Position numbers and translations under genes: made by a program. Below are positions 49,534 through 57,636 of a stretch of DNA of 64,000 bases, in pieces; positions within the stretch are counted from its first letter, which is position 1; each line of letters begins with the position of its first letter. The stretch is from Rhodobacteraceae bacterium Araon29 (GTDB lineage Bacteria; Pseudomonadota; Alphaproteobacteria; Rhodobacterales; Rhodobacteraceae). The notes under the pieces are model-generated. The model ran no database searches. It was not told where the DNA came from and saw nothing but the letters and a program-made list of their open reading frames with translations. The stretch covers positions 1,417,501 through 1,481,500 of the forward strand of contig CP046865.1 in NCBI GenBank assembly GCA_039640505.1, written 5' to 3'.

Positions 49534-51105
49534 ATGGAAATCGCATTAAGCCCAATGGAGTTTTCACGCCGCGCGCGTCGGCTGTACCCAGATTGCGAAG
49601 CGGTGGTAGATGGAGACCTACGTTTTACCTATGCGCAATTTCTTGAACGTTGCGATTGCTGGTCTTCTGCGCTGCAATCGCTGGATGTGGGGCAGGGCGA
49701 TCGGGTGGCCTATATTGCGCCCAATACCCATGGCCATCTAGAAGGATACTACGCGGTCCCGCAAATTGGCGCGGTGATGGTGCCGATTAATTTTCGGCTT
49801 ATCCCGCAGGATTTTGAATATATTATCAATCATAGCGGCGCAAAAGTGGTCTGCGTCCATTCCGATCTGATTGAGGCGGTGAACAGCATTCGCGACCAGT
49901 TGGTAGGCGTCGAACATTTTGTTGCGCTTGAAGGCAATGCTGAGGGTTGGATTAATTACGAAGAGACACTTGCTGCACAGTCGCCCAAATTTTCTGCTGT
50001 GACCATCAAAGAGACTGATTTGATCACGATCAATTATACAAGCGGCACAACGGCGCGTCCCAAGGGTGTGATGGTCACCCATAGGAATGCCTATCTCAAT
50101 GTGATGGGAACTTTGGCGCATCACCATTTGCAACCCGGTGATCGCTATCTTTGGACCTTGCCAATGTTTCACGCAAACGGCTGGACATTTACATGGATTA
50201 ATACAGCACGGGGCATGACGCATGTCTGTCTTCGGAAAGTGGAACCACAGCGTATTTTTGAGCTTATCGAAAAAGAAAAGATCACTATGTTTTGCGCGGC
50301 GCCAACGGTTTTAATCGGGCTGACCAGCGCCCCGGTAGAGCAGCGCGCAAAAACATCATGGCAGGTCAATGTGTTCACCGCCGGTGCGCCCCCAGCTGCC
50401 GCCACCATTAAAATCGTTGAGGGTGAGTTGGGCTGGTCACTGACCCATGTGTTCGGTTTAACGGAAACATCGCCCTTTATCGCCATTTGCGAACTGCGCC
50501 CCGAACACCGCGATTTATCCCCCGCCGAAAGCGCAGCGCTTAAAGCCTGTCAGGGGGTCGAGCTTGTCTCGTCGGGCGAATTGCGAGTTGTCGACGAAGG
50601 CGGCCATGAGGTGGCGCACGATGGTGCAACGCTGGGGGAAATCACAGTGCGCGGCAACGTGGTGATGAAAGGCTATTATAACGATGCTGAAGCAACCGCT
50701 GCTGCCATTAAAAACGGATGGTTTCATTCCGGTGATGCGGCCGTGGTGCACCCCAATGGATATGTGGAAATTCGGGACCGGTTCAAAGACGTGATTATCA
50801 GCGGCGGCGAAAATGTATCGTCAATTGAAATTGAAGGATGCCTGCTGACGCATACAGCCGTTCAAGAGGTTGCTGTTGTTGGGATGCCGCACGAGAAATG
50901 GGGCGAGTCGCCGCATGCTTTTGTTGTCATTCAACCTGGATCACAGGTCACCGAAGCTGACATAAAACTGCATGTGAGGGATAATTTAGCGCATTTTAAA
51001 ACCCCTCAATGGGTCAGCTTTGTCGAAGAATTGCCCAAAACCGCAACTGGAAAAGTGCAGAAATTTGTGCTGCGCGATGGTCAAAGTGGCATTTCGCGGC
51101 AATAA
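49534..51105 (+). CDS. AMP-forming acyl-CoA ligase
   Basis: A 523-residue member of the ANL superfamily that activates a carboxylic acid as acyl-AMP and then acyl-CoA. The P-loop-like A3 motif is NYTSGTTARPKGVMVTH near 166-182, the A5 motif HVFGLTETSPF near 307, the A7 motif GWFHSGDAAVVHPNGYVEIRDR near 391 and the C-terminal lysine in KTATGKVQKF near 507. It resembles medium/long-chain ligases and the DmdB (methylmercaptopropionyl-CoA ligase) group of marine roseobacters; the substrate is not decided. AAGGAG precedes the ATG. A degraded copy of its 3' end lies at 51777-51848. Confidence 0.88.
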   Translation: MEIALSPMEFSRRARRLYPDCEAVVDGDLRFTYAQFLERCDCWSSALQSLDVGQGDRVAYIAPNTHGHLEGYYAVPQIGAVMVPINFRLIPQDFEYIINHSGAKVVCVHSDLIEAVNSIRDQLVGVEHFVALEGNAEGWINYEETLAAQSPKFSAVTIKETDLITINYTSGTTARPKGVMVTHRNAYLNVMGTLAHHHLQPGDRYLWTLPMFHANGWTFTWINTARGMTHVCLRKVEPQRIFELIEKEKITMFCAAPTVLIGLTSAPVEQRAKTSWQVNVFTAGAPPAAATIKIVEGELGWSLTHVFGLTETSPFIAICELRPEHRDLSPAESAALKACQGVELVSSGELRVVDEGGHEVAHDGATLGEITVRGNVVMKGYYNDAEATAAAIKNGWFHSGDAAVVHPNGYVEIRDRFKDVIISGGENVSSIEIEGCLLTHTAVQEVAVVGMPHEKWGESPHAFVVIQPGSQVTEADIKLHVRDNLAHFKTPQWVSFVEELPKTATGKVQKFVLRDGQSGISRQ

Positions 51106-51112
51106 GTGCGGC

Positions 51113-51571
51113 TTACCTTTGCTTGTAACGTTCTGATCCCCTTCCGAACATAAAATATGTCTTTCTAACATAACCCCATGGCATAAAGGCTATTGGTAGG
51201 ATCACGAGCAAAAAAGGAAAAATCATCCCATCTGTTGTATCGTCAGAAAGATTGCCCTCAAGGAACAGTGGAAGGGCCACCAAAATTAACCAAATCGTTT
51301 TGTATGCAACTTCAAAAAGCATTATCGGGATCATTTTAACCGTACGAAAAATTCCAATAACGGCACATAACGTAAAGGCAGCCCAGACACTCCAGTTCAT
51401 GGCGTCAGTTGGGTCCCGTGACAGATCATCAGTGATTATATGGGGCCAAACATCCATAGCCAGCAACGTTGCCATCAAAATAAAAATAAACCTTATCCCA
51501 TAGATGTTTATTGGACGTATCCCTTCAAATCTATCATGATCTTGCTGAAATAAATTTCTGATTATATTCAC
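51113..51571 (-). CDS. Hypothetical membrane protein
   Basis: About 152 residues with four hydrophobic helices (near 20-38, 52-70, 76-97 and 110-130) and a basic C-terminus. I do not recognise a family. The start is uncertain: GTG at 51571 has GGGAG 10 bases upstream, while the ATG 15 codons earlier has none. It converges on the acyl-CoA ligase gene (7-bp gap) and sits between that gene and the relic copy of its tail. Confidence 0.6.
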   Translation of the reverse strand: MNIIRNLFQQDHDRFEGIRPINIYGIRFIFILMATLLAMDVWPHIITDDLSRDPTDAMNWSVWAAFTLCAVIGIFRTVKMIPIMLFEVAYKTIWLILVALPLFLEGNLSDDTTDGMIFPFLLVILPIAFMPWGYVRKTYFMFGRGSERYKQR

Positions 51572-51616
51572 TTTATGAGGTCTCCCTTTGTGGTCTTGCC
51601 TAAAGCAACGCGCCAT

Positions 51617-51958
51617 TAAATACGGCTTTTAAATAGAAGTGCAGGTTCCTCTGAAATCCTTTAGGATCCTTAGAAACGATCCATTACGGATAAAATGAGC
51701 TCAAGGAAAAGACCAAATAAAATTAGATTTAGACCTGCTTTAGAGTAATATTAAAGGACTACCGCCAAAGCCCCAAGCCCTTTTCCGCAAATAACAGCAG
51801 AAAAAATTTTGCTCCGCGATGGTAAAAGCGGCATTTCGCGGTAATAAGAGACATGAGCATGAAATAGTCATAGAATGCTCTAGGTGCAGTTTTACTGCGC
51901 ATTGAAGCGTGGAATTCACAACACATGCCCCAGACAGGCGTAAAAAAATGGTGAATAG
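51617..51958. other. Gap with a gene relic before the GH3 gene
   Basis: About 340 bases. The middle (51777-51848) holds a degraded copy of the end of an acyl-CoA ligase gene, listed separately. The rest has no gene I can support, and must contain the GH3 promoter. Confidence 0.5.
51777..51848 (+). pseudogene. Relic 3' end of an acyl-CoA ligase gene
   Basis: Bases 51811-51848 match 51069-51106, the last codons of the intact ligase gene, at 34 of 38 positions, and weaker likeness extends about 35 bases upstream. Read in frame it gives ILLRDGKSGISR then stop, against FVLRDGQSGISRQ in the intact gene; the last Gln codon has become TAA. Two of the four differences are silent, so this is more likely the tail of a deleted paralogue than a fresh duplicate. 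Confidence 0.75.
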
Positions 51959-54361
51959 ATGAAAAGCCCGAAAGAAGTTTGGTCACGAGCTGTTGAATTG
52001 GTGTCTGAAATGACATTGCAAGAGCGCGCAAGTCTGATGTCAGGCAGTAGCTTTTGGCATTTGCAACCGCTTGAAAGGTTGGGATTGGATGCGGTTATGG
52101 TCGCAGATGGCCCGCATGGCCTGAGAAAAGCGGATATGGCTGTTGATCAGGCGGGCCTGAACGCGTCTGTACCGGCCACCTGCTTTCCGACCGCGGTGAC
52201 CCTTGCGTCCAGTTGGGATGCCGAACTGCTGCAAGAGGTCGGCGCTGCGATTGGCCGTGAATGTCAGGCACAAGACGTGGCCGTATTGCTGGGGCCGGGT
52301 GTGAATATTAAACGCAATCCGCTGTGTGGACGCAATTTTGAATATTATTCAGAAGATCCGTTTTTATCGGGCAAACTGGCTGCAAAATTTATTCAGGGCG
52401 TACAAAGCACGGGTATAGGCACCAGCCTTAAGCACTTTGCCGCGAACAACCAAGAATCGCACCGTATGGTTGTCGACACTTTGGTTGATCGCCGCACCTT
52501 GTTTGAGCTTTATCTGCCGGCCTTTGAAATCGCAGTCAAAGAAGCGCAGCCTTGGACCGTTATGTGCGCTTATAATAAGTTAAACGGTACCTTCTGTAGT
52601 GAGCATAAACCGCTTTTGACCGGTATTCTACGCGATCGGTGGGGGTTTGAAGGCTTGGTTGTCACAGATTGGGGGGCGATCAATGATCGCCCAAAGGCTG
52701 TTTCGGCGGGTCTTGAGCTTGAAATGCCAAGCAGCGGCGGGGTGAATGACGATGTGGTTGCCCTCGCGGTTGAGCAAAACGCACTGGCAGAAGAAGATCT
52801 GGATCGTGCGGCGCAGCGTGTGAGTGCGCTGATGCTGGCCGCCCAGAACAATTCCAAAAGCTATAATGTTGATTTTGACGCGCATCATGATCTTGCGCGC
52901 AAAGGCGCTGCCGAAGGCGCAGTTTTGCTGAAAAACCAAGACCGGTGTTTACCTTTTGATACAAAGCGCTCACTGGCGGTGATAGGCGCCTTTGCCGAAA
53001 CCCCGCGCATTCAGGGTGCAGGCAGCTCGCAGGTCAATGCCACGCGAATTGAAAAACCACTTGAGGTTTTGCGCAAAATGAATGGCGCGAAGATCACCTA
53101 TGCGCCTGGCTTTGATCCTGAATTGGCAGAAGATAATCCGGGTTTGATCAAAGAGGCTGTTGAGGCCGCTGAAAAAGCAGATCAGGTCTTGATCCTAGCA
53201 GGGTTGCCGCCGCTGTTTGAAGCCGAAGGGTTTGACCGAACAACGCTCAAACAACCCGCGCAAATCGATAGATTGATTGAGGCGGTGTCAAAAGCCAACC
53301 CAAACTGTGCGTTTATATTGTCGAACGGCTCTCCGATCGAAATGCCATGGCTTGATCGGGTTCCCGCAGTCCTTGAGGCCTATCTAGGTGGGCAGGCCGG
53401 AGCCGAGGCAATGGCGGATTTGGTGTTTGGAAAGCTATCGCCTAGTGGTAAATTAGCCGAAACTTTCCCGCTGTCCTTAGCGGATGTTCCTTCACAGCCT
53501 AACTTTGCCAATCATCCGCGCCAGATTGTCTATCGTGAGGGTTTGAATGTTGGCTACCGCGCCTATGGTGGGTCACAAGACGGGGTGCTTTTCCCCTTTG
53601 GTCATGGGTTAAGTTATACGGAATTTAGCTATGACAACCTGAAGGTGTCAGGGCAATATAATGCGGCCAACCCTTTGGTTCAGGTGACGCTTGAGGTCAC
53701 CAACATCGGGGCATGCAGCGGCGCAGAAATCATTCAGCTTTATGTTCGCGATTGTGAGGCATCGGTCTACCGGCCAGATCGTGAGCTGAAGGGATTTCAA
53801 AAACTGTCTCTTGCCAGCGGTGAAACAAAGACATGCAGTTTTGAGCTAGATGCAAGGGCCTTTGCCTATTTCGATCTTGAAACTGATGATTGGCAAATAG
53901 AGCCGGGCAAATTTGAACTTCTCATTGGTGCGTCCTGCTGTGATATCCGGCTGAGCCGCAGTATTGAAATAACGGGTCAGGAAAGCCCCTCATACAGTCC
54001 CAAAGCCCAGCAGCCCTATTATATTATGGACGACGCAGCCCTTGACGATTTGGGATTGCAAATTACGCCTCCAGATCCAATTCGCCCCTATTCGGTGCAA
54101 ACGACCTTAGAGGATATAAAACATCATTGGCTGGGCAAGCGTTTGATCGCAAAAGTCAATGAGATGATGCGGGAGCATACTGGCGGCCAAACTCCAAGCC
54201 CAGTGGTGCAAAAAATGCAGGAAGCGATTGTCACTTCGATGCGGCTAAGCACTCTTCGTAATATGAGCAATGGCGCCGTTAAATCAAAGCACCTAGACCT
54301 CCTTATTCATGTTTTAAATGGTGCTTGGCTGCGCGCCATGGCAAGGCTTTTCCGCCGCTAG
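51959..54361 (+). CDS. Family 3 glycoside hydrolase (beta-glucosidase-like)
   Basis: An 800-residue enzyme without a signal peptide, so cytosolic. The (alpha/beta)8 domain covers about 10-295 with the nucleophile Asp near 236 in LVVTDWGAINDR. The alpha/beta sandwich domain covers 310-520 and carries the probable acid/base Glu near 422 in FEAEGFDRTTL. A fibronectin III-like domain (570-680; FPFGHGLSYTEFSYDNL marks its start) follows, then a helical tail of about 110 residues. This order is that of bacterial beta-glucosidases acting on imported oligosaccharides or glycosides. No transporter or regulator for sugars is next to it. The start ATG has a GGTGA close by. Confidence 0.92.
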   Translation: MKSPKEVWSRAVELVSEMTLQERASLMSGSSFWHLQPLERLGLDAVMVADGPHGLRKADMAVDQAGLNASVPATCFPTAVTLASSWDAELLQEVGAAIGRECQAQDVAVLLGPGVNIKRNPLCGRNFEYYSEDPFLSGKLAAKFIQGVQSTGIGTSLKHFAANNQESHRMVVDTLVDRRTLFELYLPAFEIAVKEAQPWTVMCAYNKLNGTFCSEHKPLLTGILRDRWGFEGLVVTDWGAINDRPKAVSAGLELEMPSSGGVNDDVVALAVEQNALAEEDLDRAAQRVSALMLAAQNNSKSYNVDFDAHHDLARKGAAEGAVLLKNQDRCLPFDTKRSLAVIGAFAETPRIQGAGSSQVNATRIEKPLEVLRKMNGAKITYAPGFDPELAEDNPGLIKEAVEAAEKADQVLILAGLPPLFEAEGFDRTTLKQPAQIDRLIEAVSKANPNCAFILSNGSPIEMPWLDRVPAVLEAYLGGQAGAEAMADLVFGKLSPSGKLAETFPLSLADVPSQPNFANHPRQIVYREGLNVGYRAYGGSQDGVLFPFGHGLSYTEFSYDNLKVSGQYNAANPLVQVTLEVTNIGACSGAEIIQLYVRDCEASVYRPDRELKGFQKLSLASGETKTCSFELDARAFAYFDLETDDWQIEPGKFELLIGASCCDIRLSRSIEITGQESPSYSPKAQQPYYIMDDAALDDLGLQITPPDPIRPYSVQTTLEDIKHHWLGKRLIAKVNEMMREHTGGQTPSPVVQKMQEAIVTSMRLSTLRNMSNGAVKSKHLDLLIHVLNGAWLRAMARLFRR

Positions 54362-54373
54362 TTCCGATCCGCT

Positions 54374-55579
54374 TTAGGGACCCATATTTAAATCTCGCAG
54401 AAATTGCGAGATGTGCTCTTTAAAGCGAAAAAAACCGTGCGTTGCTTTGGGCCAGCACATTTGGTCATACTCAGACAGGACCGATACAACGCCGATTCCA
54501 CTGTCATGCGCTTTGCGCTTCAGGGCCGTAATGAAATCAGATGTCGGACCTACAGTCGCGTAGGGGATGGCAATTTGCGTGGCTGCACCATCAAGGGCCT
54601 TTGAAATAATATCATCTGCGCTGGTGGCCTTATGAATGTTTCCAATACGCTCAAACCATCTGTGATCTGCATCTTTAATAAGCATTTCAACAAATTCTAT
54701 GACGGCGGGTGACATTTCAAAAGGTGTCAGCCTTTCCAAACAGCTTACCCGCACTGCTCCGACAATATTTTCAAAGCTATCGACAAGAGGCGATAAATCC
54801 ATGTCATCATCGTGAAGAAGCACGAATGTCGGCGCGGCTTTATCATAGTTTTGTGTCTGAGGTGCCGGCAGGCGCGGATGTGTGACAGTTTCTGTGCGCG
54901 GCTGGGCCGTAGTTGCCAGACCAGATTGGAAAAAACGCCCATCGGTATATTTTGCGATGTTGTCAGGTCTCGCCAGATAAGTCTTACCTGCGGTTTGCAA
55001 CCCAGCAACCCAGCGCCAACTCAATGTATTTGAAGCCGGATCGCCATCAAAAAGGTGCCGCAGGAAGAAATCCGCCCCAAGCTCCCATGGCAGCTTTAAA
55101 GTAAAGATCCAGATTGAAGCAAACCACATTCGTGCGTGATTATGTAAATAACCGGTATCCGCCAATTCTAGTGCCCAAGCATCAAAGCACTCTATCCCTG
55201 TTCGCCCCAAACAGGCCGCTTCCCATTGCTGGCGCAAACCGGATTGAGTGGCGATTTGATTGCATTGAATCCCCAGTTGAGCTTGATACTTGGCCCAAAC
55301 CGAGGGCCGCATTTCCAACCAGCCTTTCCAATAGGTGCGCCAAAAAACTTCTTGAACAAACTTTTCTGCGTCCTTGAACGAATGATGGTCGAGAACCGAC
55401 GTCAGCACCTCTGTTTCTGTGATAATCCGGCGCCGAATATACGGGGAAAGGCATGAGACATCCGTATGGCCGCCTGCGCCGCGGTCAAAATTACGCTGTT
55501 TCGCATAGCTAATGCCAGCCCGAGGGGCAAAACTATTCAAGTGATATAGTGCGTCGGCTTTGGTGGCTGGAAAGGACAT
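54374..55579 (-). CDS. Photolyase/cryptochrome-like FAD protein with permuted domain order
   Basis: A 401-residue protein. Residues 1-225 match the C-terminal helical FAD-binding domain of photolyases and cryptochromes: FVQEVFWRTYWKGWLEMRP near 74-92, DTGYLHNHARMWFASIWIF near 140-158 and ASNTLSWRWVAGLQTAGKTY near 181-200. The usual N-terminal alpha/beta antenna domain is absent. Residues 245-401 have an alpha/beta pattern (TFVLLHDDDMDLSPLV; IAIPYATVGPTSDFITALK; GIGVVSVLSEYDQMCWP), so the antenna-type domain may have moved to the C-terminus. DNA repair or light sensing are both possible. It converges on the GH3 gene with a 12-bp gap. Confidence 0.82.
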   Translation of the reverse strand: MSFPATKADALYHLNSFAPRAGISYAKQRNFDRGAGGHTDVSCLSPYIRRRIITETEVLTSVLDHHSFKDAEKFVQEVFWRTYWKGWLEMRPSVWAKYQAQLGIQCNQIATQSGLRQQWEAACLGRTGIECFDAWALELADTGYLHNHARMWFASIWIFTLKLPWELGADFFLRHLFDGDPASNTLSWRWVAGLQTAGKTYLARPDNIAKYTDGRFFQSGLATTAQPRTETVTHPRLPAPQTQNYDKAAPTFVLLHDDDMDLSPLVDSFENIVGAVRVSCLERLTPFEMSPAVIEFVEMLIKDADHRWFERIGNIHKATSADDIISKALDGAATQIAIPYATVGPTSDFITALKRKAHDSGIGVVSVLSEYDQMCWPKATHGFFRFKEHISQFLRDLNMGP

Positions 55580-55757
55580 AACTGCATTTAACCCGCTTTT
55601 GTTTTTTGATGATCTAATGCAAAGTTTAAGCGGTTCAATCAGTGGTGCTCCTGATTGGAGAACAGCTCAACTGTCCGAAATTATGTTGCGTTTAAGATAA
55701 TGTGCAGTGGCTCCTAACAAGCTTTACATTCTGGCTTGGCACCGGCGATGTCCCCGA

Positions 55758-56378
55758 TCACACAAATGCACCCGATAGAAGTTTGATACCATAGAAAAAA
55801 AACCCGATACCAACCAGGCCATTTAGAGGGCGGTACAGCAAAAGATACATCGCTGCAGCTGTTTTGGAGGAAAAGAAAGTGGCAAAAATAGCATGACCAG
55901 AAAAAGATGCTGCGGCAGAGAGCAGGATAAACCCAAATATATTTTGCAAGCCAAGCGTAATTATTGGGAAAAGAGAAATAACAGCAAGCCAAGTTGTAAG
56001 AACTTTTGGATTGGTCATCATCACCACGAAAGCTTGCCAGAAAGCTAAAGAAAATGACTGATCCTGAATGCTTTGCAATTGGCTCTGTGGGTTAAAGGCC
56101 TTTCTCAGATATCGAACAGCAAAATAGATCAGCAAGCTGCCTCCAAGAATAATCAGGCTTTGATTGGCCAATGGGTATGTTTCAAAAAAAGCAGCCGCGC
56201 CAAACAAAGCAGCGCTTGCCCAAAGAAGTATGCCCAAGCCGCAAGCAAGCGCACAGGCCAGCCCTGCGCGATATCCAGAACCAGTTGAGGTTGCGATTGT
56301 GTTCAAAACGTTTGGGCCGGGCACAAAGACATTGAGCAAGAAAAAGCCTAACGCCGGTAGCAGATCAAAAAAGGGCAT
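55758..56378 (-). CDS. LysE/RhtB-family exporter
   Basis: A 206-residue inner-membrane protein with about six helices, the size and layout of LysE/RhtB amino-acid exporters. The N-terminal family motif is NVFVPGPNVLNTIATSTGSGYRAGL near 16-40, and a second conserved point is AFVVMMTNPKVLTTWLAV near 116-133. Such proteins export amino acids such as lysine, homoserine or threonine. It lies upstream of the photolyase-like gene on the same strand, 178 bp away. Confidence 0.88.
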   Translation of the reverse strand: MPFFDLLPALGFFLLNVFVPGPNVLNTIATSTGSGYRAGLACALACGLGILLWASAALFGAAAFFETYPLANQSLIILGGSLLIYFAVRYLRKAFNPQSQLQSIQDQSFSLAFWQAFVVMMTNPKVLTTWLAVISLFPIITLGLQNIFGFILLSAAASFSGHAIFATFFSSKTAAAMYLLLYRPLNGLVGIGFFFYGIKLLSGAFV

Positions 56379-56573
56379 AATAAGTTAAATCTCTTTGCTC
56401 AGGCAAAGCCGGATGGATTTTTCATAAATTGGCATCATTCTGTTTCATATATCTCCACTGACAAGTGCCCTGTGCAATTGCTCATCATCAATAACTAGCA
56501 AATTGCATGGCTAAACTGAATTTGATAGCCCTGCCTTTCATATCTATGCTCAATTTTTGCTGATTAATCTTGC
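56379..56573. other. Intergenic region upstream of the sugar-acid operon leader
   Basis: Non-coding sequence between the divergent LysE gene and the candidate operon promoter. It is the first part of a 510-bp gap whose remainder is described in the following entries. Confidence 0.5.
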
Positions 56574-56602
56574 TTGGACAATTTTAAAAGCCCCTATTAT
56601 GA
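56574..56602 (+). promoter_or_regulatory. Candidate promoter of the sugar-acid operon
   Basis: TTGGAC (56574-56579), 17-bp spacer, TTATGA (56597-56602); a TATTAT is also present with a 15-bp spacer. It would give a leader of about 280 nt. It is a moderate match only. Confidence 0.4.
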
Positions 56603-56608
56603 CCAAAC

Positions 56609-56842
56609 AAAAAAGCCTATGGACGCACGGATAGTCAGGCCAGAGATGAGGTGTAACTTGTCAAGTTTGCAAAGAGATGCCCGCTCTTTGATTAGGCAGA
56701 TTATATTTCTGTATTCACTTATGGCTATGGCTAAATTATTTCTTGTAAATTAGGCTGTGTACCAGTCCGAAGTATTCAACTTATTTTGGGCCTCGAAACT
56801 GGAAGTGGTGCCAGAATTTGACTTTAAGTGTCGAAGCTGTAC
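56609..56842 (+). promoter_or_regulatory. Structured leader of the sugar-acid operon
   Basis: If the promoter at 56574 is used, this is a long untranslated leader. It contains a 13-bp dyad AACTTG-T-CAAGTT (56655-56667) that could be an operator, a 7-bp hairpin CAAAGAG/CTCTTTG (56670-56676 with 56684-56690) and a CTGG/CCAG hairpin just before the terminator. A perfect palindrome GCTGTACAGC (56836-56845) runs into the terminator's 5' arm. A possible 10-codon reading frame starts at 56721 without a ribosome site. No known riboswitch class fits. Confidence 0.4.
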
Positions 56843-56874
56843 AGCAGAAGAGGGCTTTCCTTTTCTGCTTTTTT
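56843..56874 (+). terminator. Intrinsic terminator just before the operon's first gene
   Basis: AGCAGAAGAGG (56843-56853) pairs with CCTTTTCTGCT (56859-56869), one G-U pair in 11, around a GCTTT loop, followed by T to 56874. It ends 14 bases before the SDR start codon. A competing stem CCTTT (56859-56863) with AAAGG (56875-56879) would break it and cover the ribosome site. This is either an attenuator or the end of a small RNA. Confidence 0.75.
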
Positions 56875-56888
56875 AAAGGGTTACATGT

Positions 56889-57632
56889 ATGAAACAAAGG
56901 CTTAAGGGAAAAAACGTTCTCGTTACAGCTGCAGGCCAAGGTATTGGTCGCGCTTCGGCGCTGGCAATGGCGGAAGAGGGCGCTCAGGTGTTTGCAACGG
57001 ATGTCAACATGACAACTCTGTCCACGATTCGACAGGCCAATCATGAAAATATTGAAATTTTCGAACTTGATGTGTGCGATGATGACAGCGTAAGCGAAGG
57101 CGTGCAACGCGCTGCGCCAGACGTGCTTTTTAATTGCGCTGGATTTGTGCACAGCGGGACCATTTTAGAGGCCCGGGATGATGACTGGGATTTTGCTTTT
57201 GATCTCAATCTGCGCTCAATGCTGCGCACCATTCGCGCCAGCCTGCCGGGAATGTTAGAGCGCGGCTCGGGGTCGATTATAAACATGTCCTCTGCCTGTT
57301 CCTCGATCATTGGCGCGCCAAACCGGTTTATCTATGGCACCACGAAAGCCGCGGTTTTGGGGCTAACAAAGTCTGTTGCGATTGATTACATCACCCAAGG
57401 CATTCGCTGTAATGCGATTTGTCCCGGCACAGTCGACAGCCCTAGCCTGCATGACCGGTTGCAGGCGACGGGCGATTACGATGCCGCGATGAAAGCATTT
57501 GTAGCCCGCCAGCCTATGGGACGGATTGCACAGGCTGAAGAAATTGCCGCGCTGGTGGTTTATCTTGCAAGCGACGACAGCGCATTTACAACAGGGCAAG
57601 GTCACGTGATTGACGGCGGCTGGTCAGGGTAG
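56889..57632 (+). CDS. SDR-family dehydrogenase (2-keto-3-deoxy-aldonate dehydrogenase-like)
   Basis: A 247-residue classical short-chain dehydrogenase using NAD+. The cofactor loop is [12 protein letters not shown] near 13-24, the Asp after the second strand (ATDVN near 36-40) favours NAD, and NCAG is near 82. The catalytic Ser lies near 136 and YGTTK gives Tyr149 and Lys153. The sequence closely follows the DHRS6/BDH2 group and bacterial 2-keto-3-deoxy-L-fuconate or -rhamnonate dehydrogenases ([23 protein letters not shown]). In the operon it should oxidise C4 of a 2-keto-3-deoxy acid to a 2,4-diketo acid. AAAGGG lies 8 bases before the ATG. An intrinsic terminator stands directly upstream. 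Confidence 0.88.
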   Translation: MKQRLKGKNVLVTAAGQGIGRASALAMAEEGAQVFATDVNMTTLSTIRQANHENIEIFELDVCDDDSVSEGVQRAAPDVLFNCAGFVHSGTILEARDDDWDFAFDLNLRSMLRTIRASLPGMLERGSGSIINMSSACSSIIGAPNRFIYGTTKAAVLGLTKSVAIDYITQGIRCNAICPGTVDSPSLHDRLQATGDYDAAMKAFVARQPMGRIAQAEEIAALVVYLASDDSAFTTGQGHVIDGGWSG

Positions 57633-57636
57633 GAAT

